Shown: positions 9,280-21,130, numbered from the stretch's first letter. The stretch is DNA of 64,000 bases from Papaver somniferum (GCF_003573695.1 NC_039362.1:112695120-112759119); one strand, 5' to 3'. Notes: generated from the letters alone by a model not told the origin. Numbers and translations are program-made.

Positions 9280-11181
9280 TGGTAGGCTTTTAAAAGACCT
9301 ACAAACTAATACCGCAAGTGCACGGTGTCGGTTGAAGCTAATGTGCAAATACGGGTCGATCCTCAGGGACAAGGTGGGTGTAAGTTGATGCTTCTAATGG
9401 TCTTTACTAACTGATTCTATGTGACAAAGTGACAGATAATGATTTTTCTGTTGTGTTGAAACACAACTGAGCTGTTTTGGTGTAACTGAAATAGTGACAG
9501 AAAGTAAAGGTAACAGTGGCAGTGGGAATGAAGGTGTGATTCTAGGGTTAAGATTTCCCTTTCACCTAGCTAGTTCACCTAGGTTAAATCCTTGTCCCTA
9601 ATGGAAAAGAGGGTCTAGTTCAAGCTAGTCTCTTGGCCAGGGCAATTCATGTGGCAAGTTATCTAACCTAAAATCCTTAGATTAACCCCTAGCATTGCCT
9701 ATCTGATTAAAGCATAAACAATCACAGGTCATTTAGGTTTCTAGGTCTCTAACTAATATGGCTGGTTAATCCCTTAGAGCTACCACTAACCCCTAGCATT
9801 AGTGGTCTTTTTACAGCACCACTAATCACAAGTCAGTGAGGCTTTTAGGAATTTAGCTAGCCTAGACTATTTTGAGTTCTACAAGAATCAACCTAAAGGC
9901 TAACCAACATGGCTTAAGGGTATTCTCACCCTAGTTGTGGATTTAGAACATGTTTAACATAATAAATATTTGAAATTGAAATTAACTGAATTATGAACTT
10001 GAATTGAAATTGAACAGAATTTAACAGTAGATTGAGAAGTGATAGTAGAGAGCACTGGCTAGTCCAGGCCTCTAATGGGTTGTGCTCTGGCTAATCCAGG
10101 CATACTTTCTACATCCCTAACACTTCCCTTTTATAGTATTACAAAATACCCAAATTTTCAGAAACCCTAAATTGGAAACCCTAATTTTTAAATTGGAAAT
10201 TAAACTCACTGATTCTCTGAATTTGTCTCCCCTGTGCTCGACCCATGCTTCCTTCTCGTCCTCTCCTTCTTTTCCCATACTCTCTGATGCTCATGTCGAC
10301 TGGTACTCAAACCCTAGATCTCTTAGATTTATCTCATAGGGTGAATGAGATAGAGGTGAGAGAGATAGAGTTTAGAGTGATGGGTCTTGGTTTCTGGGAT
10401 GTCGGGTGAAGGTGGAAGTGGTAAAGCTCGAGGTGGAGGCAGAGAGCAGTTCTGCCATGGTCGGGGAAGAAGTTGCAGTGGGAGAAGAAGATGAAATTTG
10501 GGGAGAAGAGAGCTCGATGGATAATGAGATTAAGGTCTGTTTGTTTGGGGTGTAGGTGTTCGGTTGCTAGGGTGTGAAGCAGGGATAGAAAACTTTTACG
10601 AACAGCGAGTAAAGAGCGTTGGATGATCTCATATAGATTGAATCGAACGGATACGATGGAGAGGTATGTAGCGACCGTTGGATTATGAGATACAACAAAA
10701 CTGACGGCTTCAGATGGAGTTAGGTACCATGGTGTTTGACAGGAGCTTCGGATTTTGATGCACAATGATAAGGCGGTCGTTGGATGATGAGATGGATCCA
10801 ATCTGACGGCTCTCATGGAAATGGGTATGGATAATGGAAATGGATTTGGGTAAGGGTTTTGGGCCTTGGGTATGCCAAGCCCATATCTTATTTAAGAACA
10901 ATTCTTCCTCTTCAAGACCACTTCTAATTGATCCGGCTCTTGCAAACATCATTCTTCGCTTCCTCCTAGCGGGAGTCTTTGCCGGTTCTTTTGCTCTTTT
11001 CGCTCCGTGAGATAACCAGGCTTTATTTAGTACCTAAAAATGCAAAATTAATTAAGAAAAGTATTTATTCTTGAAAACAACGAAAACACAGAATATGGGA
11101 TAAAATATAGAATTAATGCACAAAAGATGAGTTAAATGCCAAGAAAAATATATAGAAATATGCACTTTTTAGCACTCATCA
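9280..11181 (-). repeat. 5' LTR of E1
   Basis: Partner of 632-2533, same length (1902 bp), TG..CA ends, followed by GTCTT (11182-11186). As the 5' LTR it should contain the promoter. AT-rich TATA-like words are present, but I could not single out one start site. Confidence 0.93.
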
Positions 11182-11976
11182 GTCTTCCATGTATTCAATC
11201 AATTTAGTTTCATTCTCAATCTCCATCTCTTCAACATTCTCATCATCGGAATCGGAATCTTCCCCCAAGAAGTCTAGTTCATTGTTGCAAATCCTAGGGT
11301 CTTCCACAGTCTCCGACGAAGGAATAATTGGGTTTACTTCTTGCAAATCAACCGGCCTAAAAACATTGTAATTTGGATATTCTTCATAACATTGATATGC
11401 ATTTGAGTATGTTACACCGTTCATTACAATGGTTCGGTCATGCCAAGGCTCATCCTTTTGAATAGCTGAATGATCATTATTACGATCCGGAGCTGGAATA
11501 ACTTCATCACTATTACAAAGGCTTTACAAAGGTTTCTCATCTTTCTCCATTTCCTCCTTCATTTGATTCATGTCCCTTCTTAAGTTGTTCATGCCCTCTT
11601 GAAGTTCTTGGAGTGATTGATCAACACTTTGTTGACGTTGCTCTAATCCTTCATAATATTTTTCTATTTGCACATGAAGATCTTTCATCATGGTACACAT
11701 TTTTTCTACAACACCGGAAGAAATAAGATTAAAAGCATTACTATCCTCCCATCCTTGTGATTGGTCACTTACGTGCCCGTCATAAGGTTGTTGACATGTA
11801 TAAGAATATCTGTAAGGTTCCGTGGGATATTGATCATAACCAAAATATTGGTTTTGATTATACCCATAGGATGGATGGTAGTTGTCATATGAATGAGATT
11901 GAAAACCATATTGATTACCACTATAATATGATGATTGGTTTTGTGCTCCGTGCATGTTATTTTCATAAGGAAACAT
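11182..11976 (-). pseudogene. E0 gag-like protein, 5' part
   Basis: The frame starts at 11976 with a Tyr/Asn/Gln/His-rich low-complexity N-terminus containing GYNQNQYFGYDQYP, matched in E4 by GYNQNQFIGYDAYP. A coiled-coil-like segment follows (from MKDLHVQIEK to NQMKEEMEK). A stop at 11524 is followed in the same general alignment by DHSAIQKDEPW.. and an acidic region, matching DHSPIQREESW.. of E4. The frame is cut at 11182 by E1. No zinc knuckle is seen. Broken by at least one stop and the 10.5-kb insertion. Confidence 0.7.
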
Positions 11977-12067
11977 GACGACTCACAAGAAAGAGAAAAT
12001 CAAAACAAAAAATCTAAAAACAAAAATAAAAACAAGTTAAACAAATAACAAATCAATTAGCAACTGC

Positions 12068-12085
12068 TCCCAGGCAGCGGCGCCA
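12068..12085 (-). promoter_or_regulatory. E0 primer binding site (tRNA-Asp type)
   Basis: The minus strand reads TGGCGCCGCTGCCTGGGA, two mismatches from the complement of the plant tRNA-Asp(GTC) 3' end (TGGCGCCGTTGCCGGGGA). It lies 6 bp inside the LTR boundary at 12091. This primer is typical of several Ty3/Gypsy lineages such as Athila. Confidence 0.85.
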
Positions 12086-13158
12086 AAAATTGATGTGGTT
12101 GTAAGTGCAACAAATTAATCAAGATATTTCCCACTAATTAACTGGTAATATAGCGGTAGTAAGAGATCGTTCCCAAAGAGAGCTGTGTGATTGATAGGTT
12201 ACTTAAATTAGCCAAAACAAAGTAAATAACAAAAGGGGTTGGTTTTAAAGTAAATAAAAAGAAACAAATAAGAAAAGAGATGATCAAGGAATCCTTCGCC
12301 ATTACCAAGCGATAGCTGGATTAGTATACTTATCTATCTTCGTTAGAACTATTCATCACCAACCGTAGGAAAGCAGCTAGATCAGTGTTATCCCCAAAGT
12401 TCCTTATGTAACCAGATACCGAAGAGCTCGCGTATCAAGTTTTATCCAATTGAACCACCAAGTAGTGGCGCACTCAAAGTGTAACCAATCGGAAGCTTTA
12501 AGTTATGTGAACTTAGGTTGATCCTAGCAGTTAGACTCTTAGCGCAAGGTCCACTTACTAGTGTTGTCTTCACACACGATTGCTCCACAGAATCCCTCTA
12601 CGAGGTCTCACGTTCTCTACTTGTGTAAGGATTATTCAACAATTATACGGATATCCTAACCCTTTACTAGCAATAGAATGATCAATAGAATAATCCAATT
12701 GTACACTTGAACAATCTAGAAAATCAATCATAAACCCTAATCATAGTGAAAAAAAACGATGATGTGATTAAAACTCCGAACAAATTTATATAATTAATAA
12801 AGCTTCACGCTTAGAACATTGAATTCATCTTCAATCAACAAAAATTTAGCTTCTCATGATTACACAATTACCCGGTTTCCCCCTAAAGGGGTAAACCCTA
12901 AAATATGAGTGAATAACAAAAGTGTATTATGAGATGTAGAGATATATCTTCTTAGGTTAGGAAGTGTTTCTTTTATAGTCTTCAAGAAAAGTGCCCATGC
13001 ATCAATCCCGGTCAAAATAGGTAGCCGCCACTTGCCTAAATCACCCCAAAAGCTCACGTCCAAGTCTGTGACCACAAACTGGCTGCATTAAGAAACCCGA
13101 GTAGCCAACTGGGGTCGTGTCTAATCCTAGTAGTCCAGTACATTTACCAAAATTGGCA

Positions 13159-13180
13159 TGTCAGTCTTGCGAAACTGACA
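13159..13180. other. LTR hairpin TGTCAGT-N8-ACTGACA (E0, copy 1)
   Basis: A 7-bp perfect stem (13159-13165 with 13174-13180) and the 8-nt loop CTTGCGAA. Same stem and same loop length as 14265-14290 and the pair in the E4 LTR. Confidence 0.7.
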
Positions 13181-14264
13181 GTCTATTCTTCTTCTTTTGT
13201 AACGGCCAGGAAATCCCATACGTAAGTTTCCCTGTAACTTTTCTCAGTTGTTCGTTTATTCTACTACGTCTGGGACTTTCCAGACGTAACTTCTCCTGGA
13301 TCTTTTACTTCCTTTCCTTTCCATTCCCTACGGCTTCTTTCACCAAGCTTAAGTTTCTTCTCGAACTTCATGCTCTCCGTTACCTATTCTCTGAAATGCG
13401 GACCCGAGCATGTTCTTCATGTCCAACACGAGCTCTTCCATTCTCAACTGCATCTTAATCACCGGAAGCAACGTATATCACCAGCCAACCATCACCGCTT
13501 CGTATCGATCATCAACAACATCATTATCGAGTTCCATCACCACGAACGCTCTACCGAGCATCTCTCCCTGTTCTGTTTCATTACTGCCAGCAACAGCTAG
13601 CCTCGCAGTCTCATCACCATTCCTGATCACCATTATCATTCCCAGTCACGAGCAAAACCACCAGAACTCTCGTCATTCCTGTCTCATCACCGTTGATAAC
13701 AATCAATAACTCAAATGATTTCAAACTCCATCTCCACATTTCGCTGCCAAGGTTATACTATAGCTCGAACTGCATCACCAGCTGCCAATGGAAGCAACTC
13801 ATTTCCTCCGTTGATCCTAACAGCAACAGCAAGACCAAACTCGAGTTATCCATCTCCTACTCTTGCCTGTCAGCATCATCATGAGCTCTTCCGCCGAATA
13901 CCACTGCTAATGACTGCCAATGGCAGCAAACTCGTCTTCCCCATTGTCTTTTCATCACGAGCTACTTCCACAACAAACTTCTCTATCACCACGAGCTCTA
14001 AACTTCATGACCATTCTTGTTTGTCACCGTCGAGCTCTACAACTACATCGTTCTCTCATTGCTTCCATTACTGGCAAAGCAAACTCCCATATGTTCTCGA
14101 CCTTACGTCTCTATCTGCCATCAACCCATAGTTGTTCCACAGATTCCATTAATCCATCGTCGTCCATGGAAGCATCCATTATTCCTTGAGCTGATCGTAA
14201 GGTGAAGTAGATGATGGTGACATCCCCTAGTAAAATAGTCGCGTGGATTTAGTAATCTCATTCA

Positions 14265-14290
14265 ACTGTCAGTTTTACAAGACTGACAGT
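14265..14290. other. LTR hairpin ACTGTCAGT-N8-ACTGACAGT (E0, copy 2)
   Basis: A 9-bp perfect stem with the 8-nt loop TTTACAAG, about 1.1 kb from the first copy inside the same LTR. Confidence 0.7.
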
Positions 14291-14639
14291 GCAGTTTTCT
14301 GCATCATCCTTGTTTCGCGCATAACTTCTTCATACGATATCAAATTGACCCCATTTTTCCGCCGTTGGCTTCGTCTTTTCGTCCTCTTCAAGGTGATAGC
14401 AAGGACTCCAAGGTTCAAACGCGTTCCACTTGGTATTTGGCCCTTCTCCACTTGTATCTAACTTCTTTTATTGCACAATTAAGTACAAATTCACTTCTTT
14501 TGGATGATTCACCTAGCAAAACATAAATAAGAGAAAACAAGAGTAATATACAAATAATTTGCAAGAAACTAAGCAATTACTAGCATGGATTCGACACTAA
14601 ATATATACAAAATATGCACTTAACAGAAACGTGTACTCA

Positions 14640-15149
14640 TGATATCCATTCCACTAACACATTCCCTAGGTTATCTATGTACCTTTTTTCTTCCAGTTGT
14701 TTTGGTTTTCTTAAGTTGTATTTTTTGTTTTAATGTAGATCGTCACTTTGTTAGTAACACATTCGTTGTATAACTATGTTATATTTTTCGGATAACACTC
14801 TCATGTAAACATTTGTGATTTGTGTCGTGTTTCCTTATAGGTTTGTTTTTTTTATTGATTTTAGTTTGAATGGTATATGGTTGTCTATATATTGGATGTG
14901 CACCAATGCACATTGGTAGTGTTACGACATCCTTTTCATCATAGTAGGTGTAAGTGTTGATCCAATGTATCGAAATAATTCGACAAATATATATTTAAGT
15001 CAATCCCAAACCATATCTATACATATAAACTCAACATGTAAATGGCAAGAACACGCTTTTAAACTATTGATAACAAATAAACATATTTCGTGCTATGTCA
15101 ACTCAGACGCCTATTGAAGTTTAATCGCGTATTGGTTCAATACCAAAGC
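14640..15149. other. No gene seen
   Basis: AT-rich DNA outside the E0 LTR. No coding frame, RNA gene or clear element boundary was recognised. Confidence 0.6.
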
Positions 15150-16310
15150 AATAAGGTGTTGGCATCATCACACCTTAATGAATACTAGAAACTTTAAAAT
15201 ACAGACCTTTTACGGATCTCACTCTAATTCAATAAGAAACAGGCAACTTAATCTATAGAAAAATTCTTTGTAGCAGGCTTCTCAACCAAATAGTATCTGT
15301 TGAAGCCCATACTGTAACAGGCTTTTTCAAGGAAATTCATAGTTGAACAAGATTTCTCATAACATTGAACGCCTTTTACTATACAAAATGTGCGTTCAAC
15401 GGGTGAATAAGTAATTCTCCAAGAGAGAACCAGTTGATCTAAGGCAAACCCCAAATCAAAATTATATTAGGTATCAATCAGGTCAATGAAAATGGTCTCA
15501 CCTCAGTGGTTGATATATTTGAACCACCGAAGCATGTGTGAAGCGTGATGTGTATTTTGGACAGATGGTGAGGCATGTACTTCGTTGTTAGAAGTCATTT
15601 ATTTCTCTCATATTTCGAGGACCCATACACAATAACATCTTAAGATTGTATCAAGCTCCTGTACCGGATTTACATTGGTTACAAAAGATTTCTCCGCTTT
15701 ATGGATGGCTTGTACCTCTCAATTCAGGAGGCATCAACACTGGTGTAGGTTCTCCTTTGCAGGAGTGGATAACACAAGGAAATCCAACCAAAGAGGTTTT
15801 GCCTTTTTCAACGCTAGATCAGAAGGCAACCCCACACCTTAGTGAGCGTTATAAACTAAGAAGTACTTGGATGATCGCACTAACCAAGACAATAAAGTAT
15901 GTCACTTAACCTTGAACCACGGAAGCATGCAATCCCCTAGACGGATGTCAAGGCATGTATTCAGTTCTCATTTGCAGGAGTGAATCGATTACACAAGGAA
16001 TTCTAATCCAAAGAGGAAATTCCTTTTTGAGCGACAGATTAAGAGGCAACATCACACCTTATAGAACACCAGGACTAAGAAGTACAGACCTTTACGGATA
16101 TTACAATTACTGCATCGCTGCAATGCATCCGGCCACCTTGATGCTTGCTCCAGCTGGGAAAAAATAACCAGTGGAGTTCTTTTTCCACTTCCAAATGACT
16201 TTTTTGATCAATGACAATAGACATCTCTTGTTCTTATAGAGGTTAGGGTTACAAAAGATTTATCCGCTTGATGGATGGCTTCTACCATCAACACTAAATC
16301 ACCCCTTCAG
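15150..16310. repeat. Diverged tandem repeats (about 220-430 bp units)
   Basis: Several words recur in the same order. TTTGCAGGAGTG...ACACAAGGAA is at about 15755 and 15973. TTGAACCAC(C/G)GAAGCATG is at 15519 and 15911. CACACCTTA...TACAGACC-like stretches are near 15170, 15833 and 16051. GGTTACAAAAGATTT(C/A)TCCGCTT is at 15678 and 16247. The copies are too diverged for exact unit borders. Short frames inside are probably accidental. The origin is not recognised. Confidence 0.6.
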
Positions 16311-16383
16311 AATAATGGACAGGCTCACAAACTTAGGTTCTCTCCCAATCTTATTATCTGGTGTTTTCATGTTCTACTTCGAA

Positions 16384-16400
16384 CCCCCCCCCCCCCCCCC
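16384..16400. repeat. C17 homopolymer
   Basis: Seventeen consecutive C between CTTCGAA and ATGAAC. Length is likely polymorphic or uncertain. Confidence 0.85.
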
Positions 16401-16969
16401 ATGAACTACATAAACAAACCAAAAAACAATATGATCGGTCTGCGGTATCACTTATCGCTTATATTTGTGATAATAACTTTGTTGTCCTATACAATAAAAG
16501 GACTTACGTGTCGTTATAATATTTGTTTTAACCCATACATCTCAGTATAGAGTTCCTTAGTTCGGCAATAGGAAATGACACTTCCATACGAGAACATTAT
16601 TATAAAAACCCGTCCCTATCTGAACCATTTGTACAATTTTAAATCATTAATTGAAATATTATATGGAGAATTAACATTTAAGTCTACAAAATCAAACTAG
16701 TTTCCACCAAAAACCCTATCCAACATTTAGCAAAACATGATTATGGATTTCTCAAAATCCATAAAAAAAAAACAAGAGAAAAAGAAGAAAAGATACACCA
16801 CGTCTCCGATTGTCTTCCTTTTTTCATGTCTCCCCTCTCTGCTCACTAACTCCTCCCTTGCTCTTTGTACGTCACCCCACTGGGACTCACCGACGACCCC
16901 CCATCTGTCTGTCTCCCGCTTCTTAAGACAGAAACAGTTCATGAGTCCATGGATCTTTTGGGTATCCAT

Positions 16970-17150
16970 ACTAGGTATGTGTACCTTGTAAAAAAAAGAG
17001 GAAGCATTCTTCCTACCTTGTAAAAAAAAAAGGAGGAAGTATTCTTCATATCTTGCAAAAAAAAAAAGAGGGGGAGGAACTATCTTTCATACCTGTAAAA
17101 AAAAGAGGGGAAGAGAAAGGAGGAAGCTTGTTAAAAAAAAAAAGTACTCA
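16970..17150. repeat. A-tract minisatellite
   Basis: About four units of roughly 40-50 bp, each made of ACCTTGTAAAAAAAA, then GAGGAAG and TTCTTC-like words. This is low-complexity sequence between the unrecognised pseudogene and the region to its left. Confidence 0.7.
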
Positions 17151-17238
17151 TACACCATGCTAAGCAAGCCATTTCAGATAACCACAAAAACATTAACCTT
17201 AAAAAAATTCCCGAACCCCGCCTTCAAAGTCTAAACAT

Positions 17239-18053
17239 TTAAAAAGATGAAAGAAAGTGGATATGAATGGAAGAAGAATGGGGAAGACATAAAAAGAGAA
17301 AAGCAAAGCGAAAGTTCCTAATTCCCTTATCCTTCCTACACGATTGGCTCGCTATCAGCATGCGACAATTGGTAATGTCTTCCTCAAAATCATGCATCAT
17401 CAAAAGTGCTTCTTCACATTGAACACTCGCTAAAGCTAAAACATGGCGAGCCTCGCCGACCAACTTGTGAACATATTGCATGACATTTTCGAAAGCTCAC
17501 GCCTTCTGCACGAGCCTGAGAGTGTCTTCATGTTCATCATAAATCTTGTGCGCCTGGTCGTGATGAATAATCGTATGAGTCTGCAACATACCCACTTTAT
17601 CCTTTAACACTATCAAACGAGCCAATTCGTCCCGCATATCGGTTGAGGGCATCAGCGCAGATATTGCATCCATATTCAAAATATACTTGTGAATTCGCGG
17701 GCATACAGGAGACAATCCGATATAACGCGGTCTATATTAGGCACCATTGTAACATATTCTTCAAACAACTTAGCAACGTCAAAGCACGCAGTGATAGCGT
17801 CGTCCAACACGCGCTGGACCTCACGCGCTACTTTCCCAGACGCATGAGCCCTCTTAGTGATCATGTATGTCTCGTATTGTTCGTCGAATCTGGAGCGCAT
17901 GTTATTTTTATTAGTTTCCCTCAACTCTCGGGGCATTTCTACCTCCGCATTCACGACTAGTAGACGTGCCAACTCATCCTGCTTATCCAGAGGAGTGACT
18001 AATGTAGGAACAGACGCCAGGGTTAACACATATCCATGGAGACGGTGCGCCAT
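17239..18053 (-). pseudogene. Unrecognised, internally duplicated helical protein (broken)
   Basis: The minus-strand coding starts at 18053 (MAHRLHGYVLTLASV..). It runs 125 codons, then the frame shifts by one near 17690 and continues as a second, diverged copy of the same domain with an in-frame TGA at 17494-17496, fading after about 17300. Both copies share DELARL(L/I)V, a Tyr/Glu/His segment (DEQYETY versus YDEHEDT) and a C-terminal helix pattern (VLDDAITACFDVAKL versus VLALASVQCEEALLM). I do not recognise the family. A good TATA box lies 97 bp upstream. It could be a decayed host gene or an accessory, antisense frame of a retroelement whose LTR may start near 18530. Confidence 0.5.
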
Positions 18054-18149
18054 CTATCCCACGAATTTGTAAAAATAAAAAAACAAGCGATAAGAAGGAT
18101 GGGATTAAAAGATTTGCAGAGGAAATGACAAGAGAAAATCACGAGTCAC

Positions 18150-18159
18150 CTATTTATAG
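18150..18159 (-). promoter_or_regulatory. TATA box (CTATAAATAG) of the broken gene
   Basis: The minus strand reads CTATAAATAG about 97 bp before the ATG at 18053. It is followed by a pyrimidine-rich stretch, a normal plant core-promoter layout. Confidence 0.55.
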
Positions 18160-18481
18160 CTGAACCTGAGTAATAAATGGAATGGTAACCGCACACACTA
18201 ACCAATGTATGCAATGATATGCAACCACCCCGATAAATGCATGACAAAATCCCGAAGCAATACAATCTGAGAAGGGAATAACCATGAATCAAAGGATCAA
18301 GAAGCCAAGGATGAGCCATTTCTATATCTATACCTCACTGACCTATTGGTAGATCGTCGCCATTTGGGCCATTGAGGAGCCAAATGGCATCTGGATGGGA
18401 AGATAAAGGCGATCCGAATATCCTCCTGGGGACTTGGAACCAGAAAACAAGAAGAGAAAGACCCAGGACGAAATGCAAGGT

Positions 18482-18990
18482 GACTATCGGGTAATTTAAC
18501 AATTAACCCAATAGTCAGGGGACTAATATTGATATATGAAAATAGTTACCCCTTAGCAGCGCTAGGGAGTCCTCAAATGATAGGATAAGCCCATTAGGAA
18601 AATAAAAACTTGAGGACTAAGGCTCATGTCCAATAGGCATGTTTATGGAACAGAGGGGATAAAGAAGGGATCAATGAGAAACTATAGGTTATATTAGGAG
18701 GAATGGCATTATAGTAAATAAGAAGCCTTCAATGGCATGTGGCATGATGTCATGAGAAGAAGGAATTTTGGTAAAAGCCTATAAAAGGAGGAATATAGTA
18801 CAATGGAAAGCAAGTTCTCTCTCTTTTTCTTAGTATTGTAGGAAAAGACGTAATCATTGTTGTGACTAGGACGTGTAGGACCTATATCATCTTTACCTCT
18901 CAACATGTACCAAAGTCGTTGCCTAACTATGCTACGCCGGTACATGTACTGCTGCTCCGGACCTATAATAGTTATGCCAGTACATGAACT
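18482..18990 (+). mobile_element. Possible LTR fragment with a leading inverted repeat
   Basis: An imperfect hairpin (GACTATCGGGTAATT / AATTAACCCAATAGTC, 18482-18517) is followed by AGGGGACT, a polypurine-like tract. Downstream is a plausible TATA box (CCTATAAAAGGAGG, about 18779) and a CT-rich leader, then CCGGTACATGTACTG-type repeats. This is the layout of a plant LTR (U3 promoter and R), but no partner LTR or target duplication was found. Confidence 0.35.
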
Positions 18991-19039
18991 GGTATGTATA
19001 CTGTCATGTATCCAGATTTACAATAGTTTTATATCTCTT

Positions 19040-19556
19040 TAATAATCAAATTAAAACATTCCCGAATAACGTCAATGACACATATCACTGATACAGGCTG
19101 TTTTCAAATGATTAACTTGAATCATGATTTAGGTCATAAACAATAAATTGTTCTTAACCAAATTCATCAAGTTTTGAACAAATGTTCTTAAGCTTAGTCA
19201 TTCATATTCCGAGAATAATTAACAAGATAAACTTGACTCAAAAATTCTATTATGCATGTTAAAGCGAACTTAGTCATGCGACTTAGTCTCATAGATATAA
19301 AGTTGAAAACTTGAGTAATAGGTTGGTTCACTCTTCACTTGCCTTTTGTCGATGAAGTTCTCCAAATGTCTTCAGTTGATCTCCGCCTTCAAATGGTAGA
19401 AGGCAGTGATGTATGGTACTCAACTAAATACTTCTATCCTTATCCGAGACTTGACTAAATATAGACTAGAAATCAAGATATAATTTTGATCAACTAAATT
19501 TGACAACACGCTTGAGATAACAACAATTGTGAGTTCGACCGAGCAATGCTCTAACA
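19040..19556 (-). mobile_element. Truncated LTR related to the solo LTR at 38226-40761
   Basis: On the minus strand the outer end is TGTTGTTAGAGCATTGCTC-like, with the LTR start TGTTAGAGCATTGCTCGGTC at 19556. Cognate words are shared with 40545-40761: TGTTAGAGCA(C/T)TGCTCGGTC, GAGATA(G/A)CAAC and CTAGAAATCAAGA. The 3' part of the LTR is missing or too diverged. Confidence 0.55.
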
Positions 19557-20960
19557 ACACCTGATCCTTTACATATTCATTTCCAAACCCATGACCCACT
19601 TTTATCATTTATATGATGACGTGGAATGTGGTTTGGAAGGTTTTGTGTTTTTAAAACCTAAAATTCCTTTACATATGTTTCATTTTTTTGTTTTGTTTTG
19701 TTTTTTTTTCTAATTTTATATTGACCATATAAGGGAGTTGGCTTAGTTATATATCACATTTCATCGGGTAGACACCTTTAGAAAGAAAAAAATTCCACCA
19801 AAACGTCCGTTGAATGACATCTATTTTGTCGGTTATTTTTTTTGAAATGATTAAGTATATTTACTATGATTGAAGCTCCCTTAAAGATTTATAGAGCTCA
19901 GAAGAGAATTAAATGGTGCCTCCCTAATAGATCCAGATCGACCCCCTTTTAACCTATAACATTTTCCTTTTATAAGGAAACTGGATACAAGATGATTACA
20001 ATAATATCATGACCTTAATAAGTAGAATCCAAGGTGTTGTTATAGTTTATGTCGCTGTAGTATAATAACTTGCTTTGGTCTGGTTACGAGATGTAGATTA
20101 TTTATACTTATATTAGTAACATTCCTATGTATATGTATTTTGATAATGCACTATTCCAAAGCCAAATATATCCTATAAGCTTCGACCGGATGGTCGAGAC
20201 TCATCAACGGCGGTTGAAATTGGTGCCTCATATATCTCGGTAGACGTACTTTTACGTCCATTAAGGAAGCTCGGAAAACCGAGAAGATGCTCGAGATGCT
20301 ATCTATTCACCGAAGTTGAGCGAATCATTTTGGTCTAAATATTAGAGATGGAAAAAAATTTAGTTGCTGGTGATGCCCTTTGTTGTTTTGTTGTTGCAAA
20401 CGTCCAACAATGTACATATAAAGAGGAAGAGCAATGTGCATTGTACACCACATGGACCGAAGGATGCAGGGACAAATGGGGTCTGCCGACCCACTTGATT
20501 CTAAAATCCTACTAATATAGGTTTATGATTTTTGTAATCTACATGTCTTATGAGGTTAACGTGTTTTATAAAATTGAAAATTTATTTTTAATGGGATCAC
20601 AATTATGAAACTCATGTAAAATCAATAAAAATACATCAAATGTATGACATAAAAATAAAAAACGATCTAAATTACTATATCTAATTTAACTAACTGTCGG
20701 GATTCATGAACAAAATGTTTTGACAAATCATTTTAACAAATCCTATAAAGCGTTAGATTTTATGTATCCAATGGTTTGCATCGTCGTTTATGTGACAACT
20801 TAACTAAAAACCGGACAGGCTTAGGCCGTATACGAACCAGTATATACGAACTTTTACCATATGAATTTACCCCTACTTGGAAAAAGATTTGGCTCTGTCA
20901 CTGGTATACTGGTAGGGTGTACCAATTGTTTATTCTTTTTCACTGGTAGGCATTTTTCGT
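19557..20960. other. No gene seen
   Basis: AT-rich DNA without supported coding frames or RNA genes. A short stem (TCGACCGGATGGTCGA) at about 20183 is the only local structure noted. Confidence 0.55.
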
Positions 20961-20964
20961 AACT

Positions 20965-21130
20965 AGACAAAACACATGGTCGCGTTTGGATACAAATCTG
21001 TTTCTGACTTCTGCTTTTCCAGAAGTAGAAGTCAGAAGCAAAAACATTTTGCTTCACAAAAAATTAACTTTTCTGCTTCTGAAAGTCATTCTGAAATTAT
21101 TTACCCAAACTAGCTTCTGACTCTTTTGCT
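20965..21130. mobile_element. MITE-like palindromic element
   Basis: The segment opens with GCGTTTGGATA and closes with TACCCAAACTAGC-type sequence. Inside, TTCTGACTTCT (21002-) faces AGAAGTCAGAA (to about 21037), with further TTCTGCTTCTGA repeats. GCGTTTGG.../...CCAAAC ends are common on plant MITEs. Exact ends and target duplication were not established. Confidence 0.4.

Larger units (their letters stand above)
632..11181 (-). mobile_element. Complete LTR retrotransposon E1 (10,550 bp), non-autonomous
   Basis: Two 1902-bp LTRs (632-2533 and 9280-11181) flank an internal region with a primer binding site next to the right LTR and a polypurine tract next to the left LTR, so transcription is on the minus strand. 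Target duplication GTCTT. By eye the LTRs differ at only about 15-20 positions, so insertion is recent. The internal region encodes one gag-like protein (4163-5641) and a short conserved frame (3910-4140). No protease, RT, RNase H or integrase motif is visible. A hAT element (5723-8048) is inserted just upstream of the gag-like start. Movement would need enzymes supplied by an autonomous relative. Confidence 0.93.
1..14639 (-). mobile_element. LTR retrotransposon E0, partial, interrupted by E1
   Basis: This is a minus-strand, Ty3/Gypsy-like element without visible pol domains. Reading down the minus strand it has a 5' LTR (14639 to 12091), a primer binding site complementary to the tRNA-Asp 3' end (12085 to 12068), a gag-like reading frame (11976 to 11182), then the E1 insertion, then the rest of the frame (631 to about 330) and the start of the 3' non-coding part (to 1). 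The 3' LTR would lie left of the window, so no target duplication can be tested. The protein is clearly related to that of E4: both have an N-terminal NQNQ(Y/F).GYD.YP stretch and the motif LGL..C(S/A)S. Because E1 sits inside it, E0 is the older insertion. Confidence 0.8.
12091..14639 (-). repeat. 5' LTR of E0
   Basis: It begins on the plus strand with TGATGTGG right after the primer binding site. The proposed outer end is at 14639 (..GTGTACTCA). The outer end resembles that of the E1 LTR (both have AATATGCACTT shortly before the end) but cannot be proven, because the partner LTR is outside the window. It contains two hairpins of the TGTCAGT-N8-ACTGACA type (13159-13180 and 14265-14290). Short frames inside it look like chance. 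Confidence 0.65.

Noticed and set aside
13117..14205. Overlapping Ser/Thr/Ile-rich frames in the E0 LTR
   Set aside because: Short, in several frames, in an LTR on the opposite strand; no recognisable domain.
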